Positions 17,929 through 25,767 of a stretch of 49,412 nucleotides of DNA are shown here, piece after piece. The number at the start of each line of letters is the position of its first letter. The stretch's first letter is position 1. The stretch is from Clostridium sp. GTDB lineage: Bacteria; Bacillota; Clostridia; Clostridiales; Clostridiaceae. The position numbers and the translations under genes were made by a program. The notes beneath the pieces are model-generated. The model did no database searches and had not been told where the DNA came from. It worked only from the letters and a program-made list of their open reading frames with translations. The stretch is taken from contig NZ_JAGHFX010000062.1 in the NCBI RefSeq assembly GCF_017888565.1, positions 1-49,412 on the forward strand, in the 5' to 3' direction.

Positions 17929-17957
17929 ATTATAACTATACATTTAGCATTTGTAAA
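17929..17957 (-). promoter_or_regulatory. gltX T-box promoter
   Basis: On the minus strand TTTACA (17957-17952) and TATAAT (17934-17929) are exactly 17 bp apart, placing the start of transcription near 17922, just before T-box stem I. Confidence 0.75.
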
Positions 17958-17991
17958 TAATTTTATACTATTCATTTTTTCACATTAATAT

Positions 17992-18525
17992 TTAATCAAT
18001 ACTTTCACTATAAAGTCTATCTATCTCATCCTTCGGCATCAAAACTTGAACTAAATATCCCATTATTATTACTCCTGGTATATCAATTAAAAGCCTTGCT
18101 AAAGTGAATTTATATCCTAATGAGGAAAATTCAAACATTAATGTAGATATTTTAGTAACACACCAAGCATTCATGAATATTATTATATTGCTAAATTTAA
18201 CACCTTTTTTAAGAAGAACTTTTGTAAATGGAAAAGCGGCATACATAGGTCCTGCTGCTATTGATCCTATTAATATTGCTAGAGAAACACCCTTTACTCC
18301 TGAATTGTCTCCCATGTATTTCATCATAGTTTCTCTTGGAATCCAGACATCCATAAGCCCAAGCATTATCATTATTGGAGGTACCACTTCAATCATTTGT
18401 CTAAAGCTTGAAAAAGCTATATTAAATGATCTTAGACCTAATTCTTTATTAAAAATTGTTACTATTACTGTTACTATAAGTAATATAATAAAAAAGGAAT
18501 ATCTTTTAACTAAAGCTTTTACCAT
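17992..18525 (-). CDS. Permease-like membrane protein, second half (YraQ/COG0701-like)
   Basis: A 177-residue membrane protein with about five hydrophobic segments. Its core, MGDNSGVKGVSLAILIGSIAAGPMYAAFPFTKVLLKKG, repeats the pattern of the upstream gene (G-x-N-S-G-x-x-G then G-S-I-A, then a Leu-Leu-Lys-x-G). That pattern fits one half of the YraQ/ArsP-like permease family, whose usual members carry both halves in one chain of about 300 residues. Its ATG overlaps the upstream gene by 7 bp, so the two are translationally coupled and probably form one transporter. The substrate is unknown; an export role is suggested only by the family. Confidence 0.65.
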   Translation of the reverse strand: MVKALVKRYSFFIILLIVTVIVTIFNKELGLRSFNIAFSSFRQMIEVVPPIMIMLGLMDVWIPRETMMKYMGDNSGVKGVSLAILIGSIAAGPMYAAFPFTKVLLKKGVKFSNIIIFMNAWCVTKISTLMFEFSSLGYKFTLARLLIDIPGVIIMGYLVQVLMPKDEIDRLYSESID

Positions 18526-19007
18526 ATCATTGTCACCACCATTTCAACAAAATATGCTACTATGATTGAAAAAACAAAAGCTACTATGTTTCTATAAATA
18601 GCTGCTTTTTTACCTATATGCTTAGCTTCTAAAGGAATAGTAATTATACCTATTAAAGTAAGAGTTGATATAAGAGCTGCAACTTGAGCTATACCTGCAC
18701 CACTTTTTAAAAGCATATCTCCAGTAGAAAATGCGACAAAAGTAGGCATCATTGCAATACTTCCTAAAACTGCAGACAAAAACACTCCAGTTATACCACT
18801 ATTACCTCCAATTATATTAGATATAGTCTCTGGCTTTAATATTGCAAGGGTCAAACCAACAACTAAGATTATTCCTAAGAATTGAGGAAGTATATTCTCT
18901 ATTGACTTACAGCCTTTTAACAATGCCATTTTAGTCTTTTTCTTATCCTTTTTATAAGATATTAAAAACAATATAACTACTGCTAAATAAAGTATTAAAC
19001 TACTCAT
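18519..19007 (-). CDS. Permease-like membrane protein, first half (YraQ/COG0701-like)
   Basis: A 162-residue protein with an N-terminal membrane helix, a basic loop (YKKDKKKTK) and three to four further helices. The core GGNSGITGVFLSAVLGSIAMMPTFVAFSTGDMLLKSGAG mirrors that of the following gene, as expected of inverted or duplicated halves of a permease. The ribosome binding site is weak (AGAAGTGA). The stop overlaps the next start. It could alternatively be described as a nucleoside-recognition/Gate-like protein, but the YraQ-like reading seems better to me. Confidence 0.65.
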   Translation of the reverse strand: MSSLILYLAVVILFLISYKKDKKKTKMALLKGCKSIENILPQFLGIILVVGLTLAILKPETISNIIGGNSGITGVFLSAVLGSIAMMPTFVAFSTGDMLLKSGAGIAQVAALISTLTLIGIITIPLEAKHIGKKAAIYRNIVAFVFSIIVAYFVEMVVTMIW

Positions 19008-19290
19008 ACTATTTCACTTCTAAAAATTTATTATCAATATTATTATATAAGCTAAAATTAATTAGGTGAGAATTTGATTTTTAATTAAATTTAAAATATA
19101 AATTCTATAAAGAGTTTTTTAAATTTATCAAATTATGTATAGATACATATAATATAGTTATAATTAATAATATATAAATTGCTAGAAAAGTAGCTTTAAT
19201 TAAAAAATTATTGATTTGATATAGTTAAAATAAAGTTAAAATCATTACTACAATTTTATATAAAAACTTTAAAAGCATTGGAGACATACT

Positions 19291-20478
19291 ATGAAAAAAT
19301 TAATTTCAGTTATTTCTATCATTTTGTTATTTATAGCTTCTTTTATTGTAAGTTATAAATATTTTAATTCTAAAAAAACAAACGAAAGCACAAACGGAGA
19401 AGAAGTCTCTAATTCAATTATAGATAATAGTAATTCCAATAATAATTCAAAGGAAGTCCCTACTGAAAACATCAATTTAAAAAAGGCAACAGAATTATTG
19501 TCTACTATGACATTAGAAGAAAAAGTTGGACAAATGTTTTTTATTAGATGTAGAAAAGATAATGCACTCGAAGATTTACAAAATTATAAGGTTGGTGGAT
19601 TTATTCTATTTGATAATAATATAAAGGACGAAACTAAGGAATCCTTAACTAAAACATTATCAAATTATCAAAGCAACTCAAAAATAAAACTTCTAATTGG
19701 AATAGATGAAGAAGGTGGTATTGTTAATAGATTAAGTTGGTATCCTGAATTTAGGGCTGTTCCTTTTTATTCTCCTCAAGAATTATATAATGAAGGTGGA
19801 TATACATTAATAGCTAGCGATACTAAGGAAAAAGCAGAACTATTAAAAAGCATAGGAATTAATATGAATTTAGCACCAGTATGCGATGTATCAGTTGACC
19901 CAAATGATTTTATTTATCCTAGAACCTTCGGCATGGATGCTTCAAAAACATCTAAGTATATTGAAACAGTAGTTAACATTATGAATGAAAATAAAATAGG
20001 TTCTGCATTAAAACACTTCCCTGGCTATGGAAACAATGTAGATACTCATACCGGGATATCTATTGATGAAAGAAGCTATGAAAGCTTTCAAAATTCCGAT
20101 TTTCTACCCTTTAAAGCTGGAATAGATGCTGGGGCTAGTAGTATATTAGTATCTCATAATATCGTAAAGTCTATGGATGCAAATCTTCCTGCATCACTTT
20201 CTCCGAATGTTAATAAAATCATTAGAGATGAATTAAATTTTGATGGAGTAATTATGACTGATGATTTACAAATGAGTGCTATAAAAGAATATATTGGTGA
20301 TTCTACCTCCGCAGTATTAGCTATAATTGCTGGTAATGATTTAATAATAGCCTCTGATTTTGATCTACAAATACCATCAGTATTAGAAGCTATAAAAAAT
20401 GGAGAAATTAAAGAAGAGCGTATAAATAAATCTGTATTAAGAATTCTTAAATTAAAATTTGATTTAGGAATAATATAA
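19291..20478 (+). CDS. GH3 beta-N-acetylhexosaminidase-like protein (NagZ type), membrane-anchored or secreted
   Basis: A 395-residue GH3 enzyme. An N-terminal hydrophobic helix (about 3-24) without a lipobox cysteine acts as signal peptide or membrane anchor. A Ser/Asn-rich linker follows, then the GH3 barrel from about residue 65. Signature elements: KHFPGYG near 240; DTH near 251, matching the Asp-His acid/base dyad of NagZ enzymes; and GVIMTDDLQM near 318-327 with the nucleophile Asp. There is no second GH3 domain. NagZ-type enzymes remove GlcNAc from muropeptides or glycans, so an outer-surface role in cell-wall recycling is likely. The usual KHFPGHG here reads KHFPGYG. GGAGA lies 8 nt before the ATG. 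Confidence 0.85.
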   Translation: MKKLISVISIILLFIASFIVSYKYFNSKKTNESTNGEEVSNSIIDNSNSNNNSKEVPTENINLKKATELLSTMTLEEKVGQMFFIRCRKDNALEDLQNYKVGGFILFDNNIKDETKESLTKTLSNYQSNSKIKLLIGIDEEGGIVNRLSWYPEFRAVPFYSPQELYNEGGYTLIASDTKEKAELLKSIGINMNLAPVCDVSVDPNDFIYPRTFGMDASKTSKYIETVVNIMNENKIGSALKHFPGYGNNVDTHTGISIDERSYESFQNSDFLPFKAGIDAGASSILVSHNIVKSMDANLPASLSPNVNKIIRDELNFDGVIMTDDLQMSAIKEYIGDSTSAVLAIIAGNDLIIASDFDLQIPSVLEAIKNGEIKEERINKSVLRILKLKFDLGII

Positions 20479-20546
20479 GATTATAAATCCATAATTTTAA
20501 AACTAATATTTCTGACCACATCACTAAAAGTCATAAATAAAAAATT

Positions 20547-20606
20547 GGCCATATGTAAGTTTGATTTTATCTCTCTTCTGAGTATAACACAAACTTATAT
20601 ATAGCC
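20547..20606. repeat. 17-bp imperfect inverted repeat
   Basis: GGCCATATGTAAGTTTG (20547-20563) and CAAACTTATATATAGCC (20590-20606) pair at 15 of 17 positions across a 26-nt loop, between two convergent genes. There is no U-run directly after it. It could be a weak terminator or a small dispersed repeat. Confidence 0.5.
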
Positions 20607-20644
20607 ACTTAAAACTTAAGAAAAGAAAAATACTTTGTAAATAT

Positions 20645-21325
20645 TTATTCTTCTTTACTATCATCTTTTAAAATTTCTTTATCTTTATAATTATCACTAA
20701 CTTCTTTGTTAACTTTTCCTACTTCATATAAGATTCTATTTTCTATTCCGCTTATTCCTTTAGTCAATTTAGTGTATTGCTTATCAACAAAAGAGTTTTC
20801 TTTTCCAGTAGGTTTTAAGTATCCTCTTTCTACTTCCATTGCTGCTTTAGTTTTACCAAAATCATCTGCATTTCTCAATTTCTGCTTAGCTGAAATTAAC
20901 CTCTTTAGACTATCTTCAACTATTATTCCATCAATATTATCATTAGAGTTTATTTTATTTTTTGAGTTAATACTTTCATCTTTTTTATTCTTTTCTTCTA
21001 ACTTACGTTGTTTCTCCAAGGCTTCTTTTTCTTTCTCTATCAATTTCAGTTGTTGTATTTCGGCTTCTACTTCAGCAATTTTTTTATTTAACTCTTCAAG
21101 TTTCATTCTCTTTTCTTTAGGATCCATTTCAGTTTCTTGAAGTTCTATTTTTTGTTCTTTAAAATCCTCTTTTAATCGTTGCAAGTTTTTTATTATTTGA
21201 TTTGAACCTTTTTCTATAGTTATACTTTTTTCCTCTTCAACTTTTTCTTTCTTTTGTCTTTCAGAAGCTTCTTTAAGCTTATTATATATTGGATTATCCC
21301 AATTATTTATTTTTTGAATCTGCAT
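20645..21325 (-). CDS. Coiled-coil protein of unknown function
   Basis: A 226-residue soluble protein that I do not recognise. Residues about 15-120 are a highly charged Lys/Glu-rich region with long coiled-coil heptads (KRMKLEELNKKIAEVEAEIQQLKLIEKEKEALEKQRKLEEKNKK). An Asn/Ser-rich linker and a more globular C-terminal part (about 135-215) follow, with DSLKRLISAKQKLRNADDFGKTKAAMEVERGYLK. There is no signal peptide or membrane helix. GGGGGGAG lies before the ATG. It stands alone between a GH3 gene on the opposite strand and the DUF4153 operon. The second half may bind a partner, but nothing in the context names one. Confidence 0.7.
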   Translation of the reverse strand: MQIQKINNWDNPIYNKLKEASERQKKEKVEEEKSITIEKGSNQIIKNLQRLKEDFKEQKIELQETEMDPKEKRMKLEELNKKIAEVEAEIQQLKLIEKEKEALEKQRKLEEKNKKDESINSKNKINSNDNIDGIIVEDSLKRLISAKQKLRNADDFGKTKAAMEVERGYLKPTGKENSFVDKQYTKLTKGISGIENRILYEVGKVNKEVSDNYKDKEILKDDSKEE

Positions 21326-21469
21326 AAAGTCTCCCCCCTTAACTTTACTTAGATTATCGTTTCAGTTGGGAAATTCTTTATCATTTGTTCCTAATTTATA
21401 CACTTCAAATAAACTTTTAATTCATTATATTTAAATAAAACTTATTACATTGAATTTAAAAATTACTTT

Positions 21470-23323
21470 TTATCTAAATATTCTACTATTAAAGTAGTTA
21501 TATTCATACCAGTGTTTTGTAATAACCCTTTTATTATACCAATCATAATAATATTTGCTTTCTATTAAGCCTTTATCATAGCCTTCCTTTACTGCATCTT
21601 GAGCATCTAATGATAATCTAGTCAAATATCTATCATCCATTTCATGCTTAGTATTAATTATATTTATATTTTGTTTTGCTATATAGTTATCTATATTAAT
21701 ATAATTTAAACATAAATATATAGTTAATCCTACAATTGCTGTTGGCTTAAACAAATACTTTCCTCTCCATATGAACATAAGTAATATAATTAAAGAAATA
21801 CATAAGAAAACTGTAAATGCTTGAACTAAAATTCTTAATCTAGTATATCCAAATTCATTTATATATAAGCTCATCTTATATATAGCAGAAGCTCCCATGT
21901 TCATAGTTAATACCGTTATTATGCTATATAAAGTATTTAAAGTATTTTTAATCCTTATACTATTGGCAGACGTTTTAAAATTCATTATTGTTATCATTGA
22001 CAAATTTACTATTACTAATGCAACTAGTTGGAAGAACCCCGTTCTAGCATAATCAGCAAAATTAAATCCAGCTGGTAAAGACTTATTTAAATATAGATAT
22101 GAAATTTGTATTTTAGTAAATACCAAATAAAGTATAGTTATTGAAATTAATATAGTAGTTATTGTTGTTGAATTAAAGTCCTTTTTTACTTTACTATTTT
22201 CTATATCTCTTACCTCTGTACAATTTAAACTATAGTATAAACCAAATACTAAAAACATTATTATTATTGCTATAAAGGCTTTTAATATAAAGTCATAAAT
22301 GTTCTCTATATTAAGGTATCTCCATATATTTGCTAAGTAATAACTAAATATCTCATCTGCACCTGAAAGTAAGATAGCAAGTATTATAATCAGAGGTATT
22401 GATATAACTAATCCAATTAATACGGATTTAATATGCTCATTTTCTTTTTTAATGTTCCCTTTTTTTAATGTTTCTCTTAATACTGAAGGCATTTTAGTTG
22501 AATTTCCAAGGGAATGCCCTATAATTATTTCTAAAAATGATGTTCCAAAGCCTATTAACTTAAATTCAATATTTTTAAATGTTAATAATAGAAATCCTGA
22601 AAACAATGAAATTGGTATAACAAATAAATTTAATACTCTAAAGAATTCATTTGTAAAAATCCCATAGGTAAGCGATAAAAGTATACTAGCTACTACAAAG
22701 AAATATCCAAGAAAACTTTTATTTTTTATTCCTACAATTAACCTAAAAATTATTGTCATTAAAATTGTTAAAATAGCAACTGAAATACCTAAATATCCAA
22801 AAATAAACTTTGAAAATAATATCCCTACGCCTAAAGAGAAAGCTATAAGAATTAATGATTTATTAGTATCCATGTTTTGTTTTTCAATATCTATCTTAGA
22901 ATTTCTTATTTTATATTTACTATCCATATTTATAAATTCTTTCAATGCTTCAACTGCAAATGATTCATACTTATTTGCACTACATTGAGTTACAACATTA
23001 GTAAGTAATTCAGTTTCTACTTTATTAATATTATTTGCCCATCTACATTCTTCTAAAACTAAATTTTCATCTATCAATTTAACTTCAGAATTTGTTGCAT
23101 CAATAAACATTAAACTAACATCATAGTCTTCTATATGGATCTTCTTGTTATAATTAATTACTGGAGAATTTTCAAATTCTACTACTCCTTCTTTCCATCT
23201 CTCAATACATTCTTCTGGAGTTTCTTCATTTTTCATAACTATTATAGGTAATCGGTTTTTTGATCGTTTTAATAAAAGGATTTTTTCTCCTTTCATTAAA
23301 ACTAAAGCTACAGTATTGACCAT
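21470..23323 (-). CDS. DUF4153/DUF4173 membrane protein with degenerate Nudix-like N-terminus
   Basis: A 617-residue protein. Residues 1-130 resemble a Nudix fold (MVNTVALVLMKGEKILLLKRSKN, then a WANNINKVE segment), but the Nudix box is degraded. Where GxxxxxExxxxREUxEExGU should stand there is only EETPEECIERWKEGVVEFE, so hydrolase activity is unlikely. From about residue 160 come about 12 transmembrane helices of the DUF4153/DUF4173 family, including the hallmark GFNFADYARTGFFQL near residue 420. A soluble C-terminal tail ends the protein. The start is ATG 23323 with GGAGGTGG 7 nt upstream. An earlier ATG at 23347 precedes that site. It is the last gene of a DUF2975-Xre-DUF4153 operon. Function is unknown. 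Confidence 0.75.
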   Translation of the reverse strand: MVNTVALVLMKGEKILLLKRSKNRLPIIVMKNEETPEECIERWKEGVVEFENSPVINYNKKIHIEDYDVSLMFIDATNSEVKLIDENLVLEECRWANNINKVETELLTNVVTQCSANKYESFAVEALKEFINMDSKYKIRNSKIDIEKQNMDTNKSLILIAFSLGVGILFSKFIFGYLGISVAILTILMTIIFRLIVGIKNKSFLGYFFVVASILLSLTYGIFTNEFFRVLNLFVIPISLFSGFLLLTFKNIEFKLIGFGTSFLEIIIGHSLGNSTKMPSVLRETLKKGNIKKENEHIKSVLIGLVISIPLIIILAILLSGADEIFSYYLANIWRYLNIENIYDFILKAFIAIIIMFLVFGLYYSLNCTEVRDIENSKVKKDFNSTTITTILISITILYLVFTKIQISYLYLNKSLPAGFNFADYARTGFFQLVALVIVNLSMITIMNFKTSANSIRIKNTLNTLYSIITVLTMNMGASAIYKMSLYINEFGYTRLRILVQAFTVFLCISLIILLMFIWRGKYLFKPTAIVGLTIYLCLNYINIDNYIAKQNINIINTKHEMDDRYLTRLSLDAQDAVKEGYDKGLIESKYYYDWYNKRVITKHWYEYNYFNSRIFR

Positions 23324-23339
23324 ATTTACTCCACCTCCA

Positions 23340-23546
23340 TTATTCATTTACATATTCTAATATATCCCCTGGTTGACAATTAAGTTCTCTACAAATAGCT
23401 TCTAAAGTAGAAAATCTAATTGCTTTTGCTTTATTATTTTTTAATATAGAAAGGTTAGCATTAGTAATACCCACTCTTTCTGCTAACTCATTTAATGAAA
23501 TCTTTCTTTTTGCCATCATAACATCTAAATTTACGATTATTCCCAT
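23340..23546 (-). CDS. Xre-family helix-turn-helix regulator (YozG-like)
   Basis: A 68-residue single-domain Cro/CI-type regulator. The helix-turn-helix (SLNELAERVGITNANLSILKNNKAKAIRFSTLEAICRELNCQPGDILEYV) fills the protein, which matches the small YozG-like group found next to DUF2975 genes. I use ATG 23546, preceded by GGAG. An upstream ATG at 23564 overlaps the DUF2975 stop and lacks a site. It sits between DUF2975 and DUF4153 genes with gaps of about 15 bp, so all three are one transcript. It probably represses its own operon, perhaps through the inverted repeat at 24101-24128. Confidence 0.85.
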   Translation of the reverse strand: MGIIVNLDVMMAKRKISLNELAERVGITNANLSILKNNKAKAIRFSTLEAICRELNCQPGDILEYVNE

Positions 23547-23560
23547 ATTATTCTCCTTCA

Positions 23561-24055
23561 TCATATAGTTAAATCATTTTCTTCTTTGAATGTAACTGCC
23601 TTATCAAAAACCCTTGCTAATATAAATATAAAGGCTGATGCAAATAAAAATATAAATACTTCCATATCCGTATGAATACCCATATTATCAACATATATAA
23701 ATTTAAACTCTTTAAAATTTGAATTTATAAATAAATTAATAAAATAACATAAAGCTATTACTAATGATGCTAATGATATTCTCTTGAAGGCAATTGCATT
23801 TGATCTGACAAATGGATCCCCAATTATTAATGTCTTTATTATTCCTTTAAGCTGAAATACTATATAAAATAAACTGCTAATACCAATAATTAACAATACT
23901 ATAACTAACCCCTTATTTATGACAATATCTTGTATTCCTCTTTTATATAACGTTGTATAGAATACTCCAGCAGTAAGAGCTACTCCAAACAATATAGTAA
24001 TATTAAGAATAATTGATAATACCTTAGATAAATTCTTTTCGTCTTTTAAATTCAT
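23561..24055 (-). CDS. DUF2975-domain membrane protein
   Basis: A 164-residue protein with four predicted transmembrane helices (about 12-35, 50-73, 92-113, 130-152), matching DUF2975. The loop IIGDPFVRSNAIAFKRIS between helices 2 and 3 is the conserved GxPFxxxNxxxLrxI signature. DUF2975 genes almost always precede a YozG-type Xre gene, as here. The family is thought to form small membrane sensors or anti-regulator partners, but its role is unproven. AAAGGAGAG precedes ATG 24055. The frame extends upstream to 24130 but only through the promoter region. Confidence 0.85.
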   Translation of the reverse strand: MNLKDEKNLSKVLSIILNITILFGVALTAGVFYTTLYKRGIQDIVINKGLVIVLLIIGISSLFYIVFQLKGIIKTLIIGDPFVRSNAIAFKRISLASLVIALCYFINLFINSNFKEFKFIYVDNMGIHTDMEVFIFLFASAFIFILARVFDKAVTFKEENDLTI

Positions 24056-24100
24056 AATAATCTCTCCTTTTCTAATAAATATAGTATCATTCTCCAAATC

Positions 24101-24128
24101 GTTTTTCAAGCTTTTTTTATCGAAAAAC
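24101..24128. promoter_or_regulatory. Inverted repeat overlapping the DUF2975 operon promoter
   Basis: GTTTTTC (24101-24107) and GAAAAAC (24122-24128) form an inverted repeat with a 14-bp spacer. On the minus strand TTGAAA (24109-24104) lies 17 bp before TACTAT, a possible -35/-10 pair, so one half-site covers the -35. It is a candidate operator for the Xre protein of the operon. Confidence 0.4.
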
Positions 24129-24360
24129 AATATATTGCATCTTATATTATTATTTAGTTGTGAATATCTTTAAATTTAATAGACATACTATTTTATAAAA
24201 ATGATCTTTAATTTGTGCGTATAAACTGTATTTAAATATATAGATAAAACTATATTAAATAAAAAATATTTATCAACTTTATAAGTTATGTAACTGAAAA
24301 TGTTAGAAGGTTAATATTAGAAAAATTAGATAATAATTTAGTTTGTTAATTTAAAACTAA
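24129..24360. other. AT-rich spacer, nothing recognised
   Basis: About 230 bp between the DUF2975 promoter and the terminator behind the pentapeptide gene. I see no ORF or RNA structure worth naming. Confidence 0.5.
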
Positions 24361-24383
24361 AAGAGGTGTATAAAACACCTCTT
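24361..24383. terminator. Terminator-like hairpin downstream of the pentapeptide gene
   Basis: AAGAGGTGT and ACACCTCTT pair over 9 bp around a 5-nt loop, with T-rich sequence on the minus-strand side. It lies about 120 bp past the stop of the gene at 24501. Confidence 0.75.
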
Positions 24384-24500
24384 CTTATTTATATATTTTA
24401 CTTATTCCAAGTTAAGTAGTTACTTTAAATTTATTTCTAGTACCTACCTAGCTTTTATGTTTTATAATATCCATTACAATAACTTTATCAATATTTATAT

Positions 24501-25688
24501 TTATCTTACTATCTTTTTAACTAATGCTCCAGTTCCTATTCCCATCATTAATACTCCTAATAACATCTCTATATTACTTAACATATATGAAATTGGAGCT
24601 GGTTGAGCTTCATTAAGTCCTACTGCTGCAAACATACCTACACTTAAATTCAAACTTTCGTTATAATCCCTTAAAAATTCTCTAAATGTATGACCCTTTT
24701 CTAAAAATGAATATCTAACAATTTGTTCATCTACCTTTATTCCAAAAATCAAATACAAAATTGAAAATACGAATATTACAAAAAGTGAAAAATATGCTGC
24801 ATATAATGGTCTTTCTCCATATCCACAAGTTACAAACCCTAAAAAAGACATTATTCTTGGGATAGGTTTTAAAACCTTTCTTTGTGTTTTTCTACATAAA
24901 AAATAATACTCTCCAAAATTATTAACTAAATTATTTTCCTTAAACTTATCTGCTATATTTTCATATACTGTGTATATTCCTTCATATTCATCTCTATTTT
25001 TCTTTCTTAATTTTATTTTATCTATAAATGTTTTTTCATCTAACTTACTTTTATATTTATCCCTAAATTCCAAGTCTTCTATATATGAATTTACTATTTT
25101 AGCACCAGATAAATCAGTATCTGTTATTATTATTTTCTTTAAATCACAGTTAAATATCATTCCACTTGTCATATCATTTAATTCAAAATTAGTATTTTTT
25201 AAATTGCACTTATTAAAAATTATATGTCCTATATCACAGTTTAAGAATTTTGCATATACATTACATTCATTAAATTCACATGATAAATTATCTTCCTTAT
25301 TTAGATTAGGTGTTGTATCACTTTCTTGCTTAATAAAAATACATTCATCAAAAATTGCACCGCCACCTATGAAATCACAATTTATAAAATAACATCCTAT
25401 AAACTTACATCCTTTAAATTTTATATTGGAAAATTTACAATTTATAAATTTAGCACAAATTATATCTATATAACTTATCTCTTGAAACTCATCTTCACTT
25501 TTAGGATGCCCCCCACCTAAGACACTATCCTTAAACTCTTTAAAACTATATTTTTCATTTGGAGTATACTTACTAGATGAATTTTTATCTTGCTTAATTT
25601 GATTAAATAATCTTTCATTATTTTCAGTTCTATTTTCGAATTGTATTTTAGCTTTATATACTTCTTCTTTAAAATTAATATAAGACAT
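24501..25688 (-). CDS. Pentapeptide-repeat protein with a C-terminal two-helix, channel-like membrane domain
   Basis: A 395-residue protein in three parts. Residues 1-70 are charged. Residues about 70-215 are Cys/Phe/Asn-rich pentapeptide repeats (A/C-x-F/I-x-N/G-C, for example CKFSNIKFKGCKFIGCYFINCDF) that form a right-handed beta-helix. Residues about 225-290 are a helical linker. The end has two hydrophobic helices (about 298-320 and 365-390) framing a re-entrant-like segment (LNLSVGMFAAVGLNEAQPAP). The layout resembles two-helix ion channels, but the potassium filter TVGYG is absent. AAGGAG precedes the ATG. It follows the MocR-type gene by 79 bp on the same strand. Role unknown. Confidence 0.75.
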   Translation of the reverse strand: MSYINFKEEVYKAKIQFENRTENNERLFNQIKQDKNSSSKYTPNEKYSFKEFKDSVLGGGHPKSEDEFQEISYIDIICAKFINCKFSNIKFKGCKFIGCYFINCDFIGGGAIFDECIFIKQESDTTPNLNKEDNLSCEFNECNVYAKFLNCDIGHIIFNKCNLKNTNFELNDMTSGMIFNCDLKKIIITDTDLSGAKIVNSYIEDLEFRDKYKSKLDEKTFIDKIKLRKKNRDEYEGIYTVYENIADKFKENNLVNNFGEYYFLCRKTQRKVLKPIPRIMSFLGFVTCGYGERPLYAAYFSLFVIFVFSILYLIFGIKVDEQIVRYSFLEKGHTFREFLRDYNESLNLSVGMFAAVGLNEAQPAPISYMLSNIEMLLGVLMMGIGTGALVKKIVR

Positions 25689-25767
25689 AATACATGCTCC
25701 TTACAAATGAGTATTTTATTTATATTTATTATTATGTCTATATATTATTTTATTAATTCCTTATTTA

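Noticed and set aside
24056..24130. N-terminal extension of the DUF2975 protein
   Set aside because: It reads through the promoter-like region and lacks a ribosome binding site; ATG 24055 has AAAGGAGAG.
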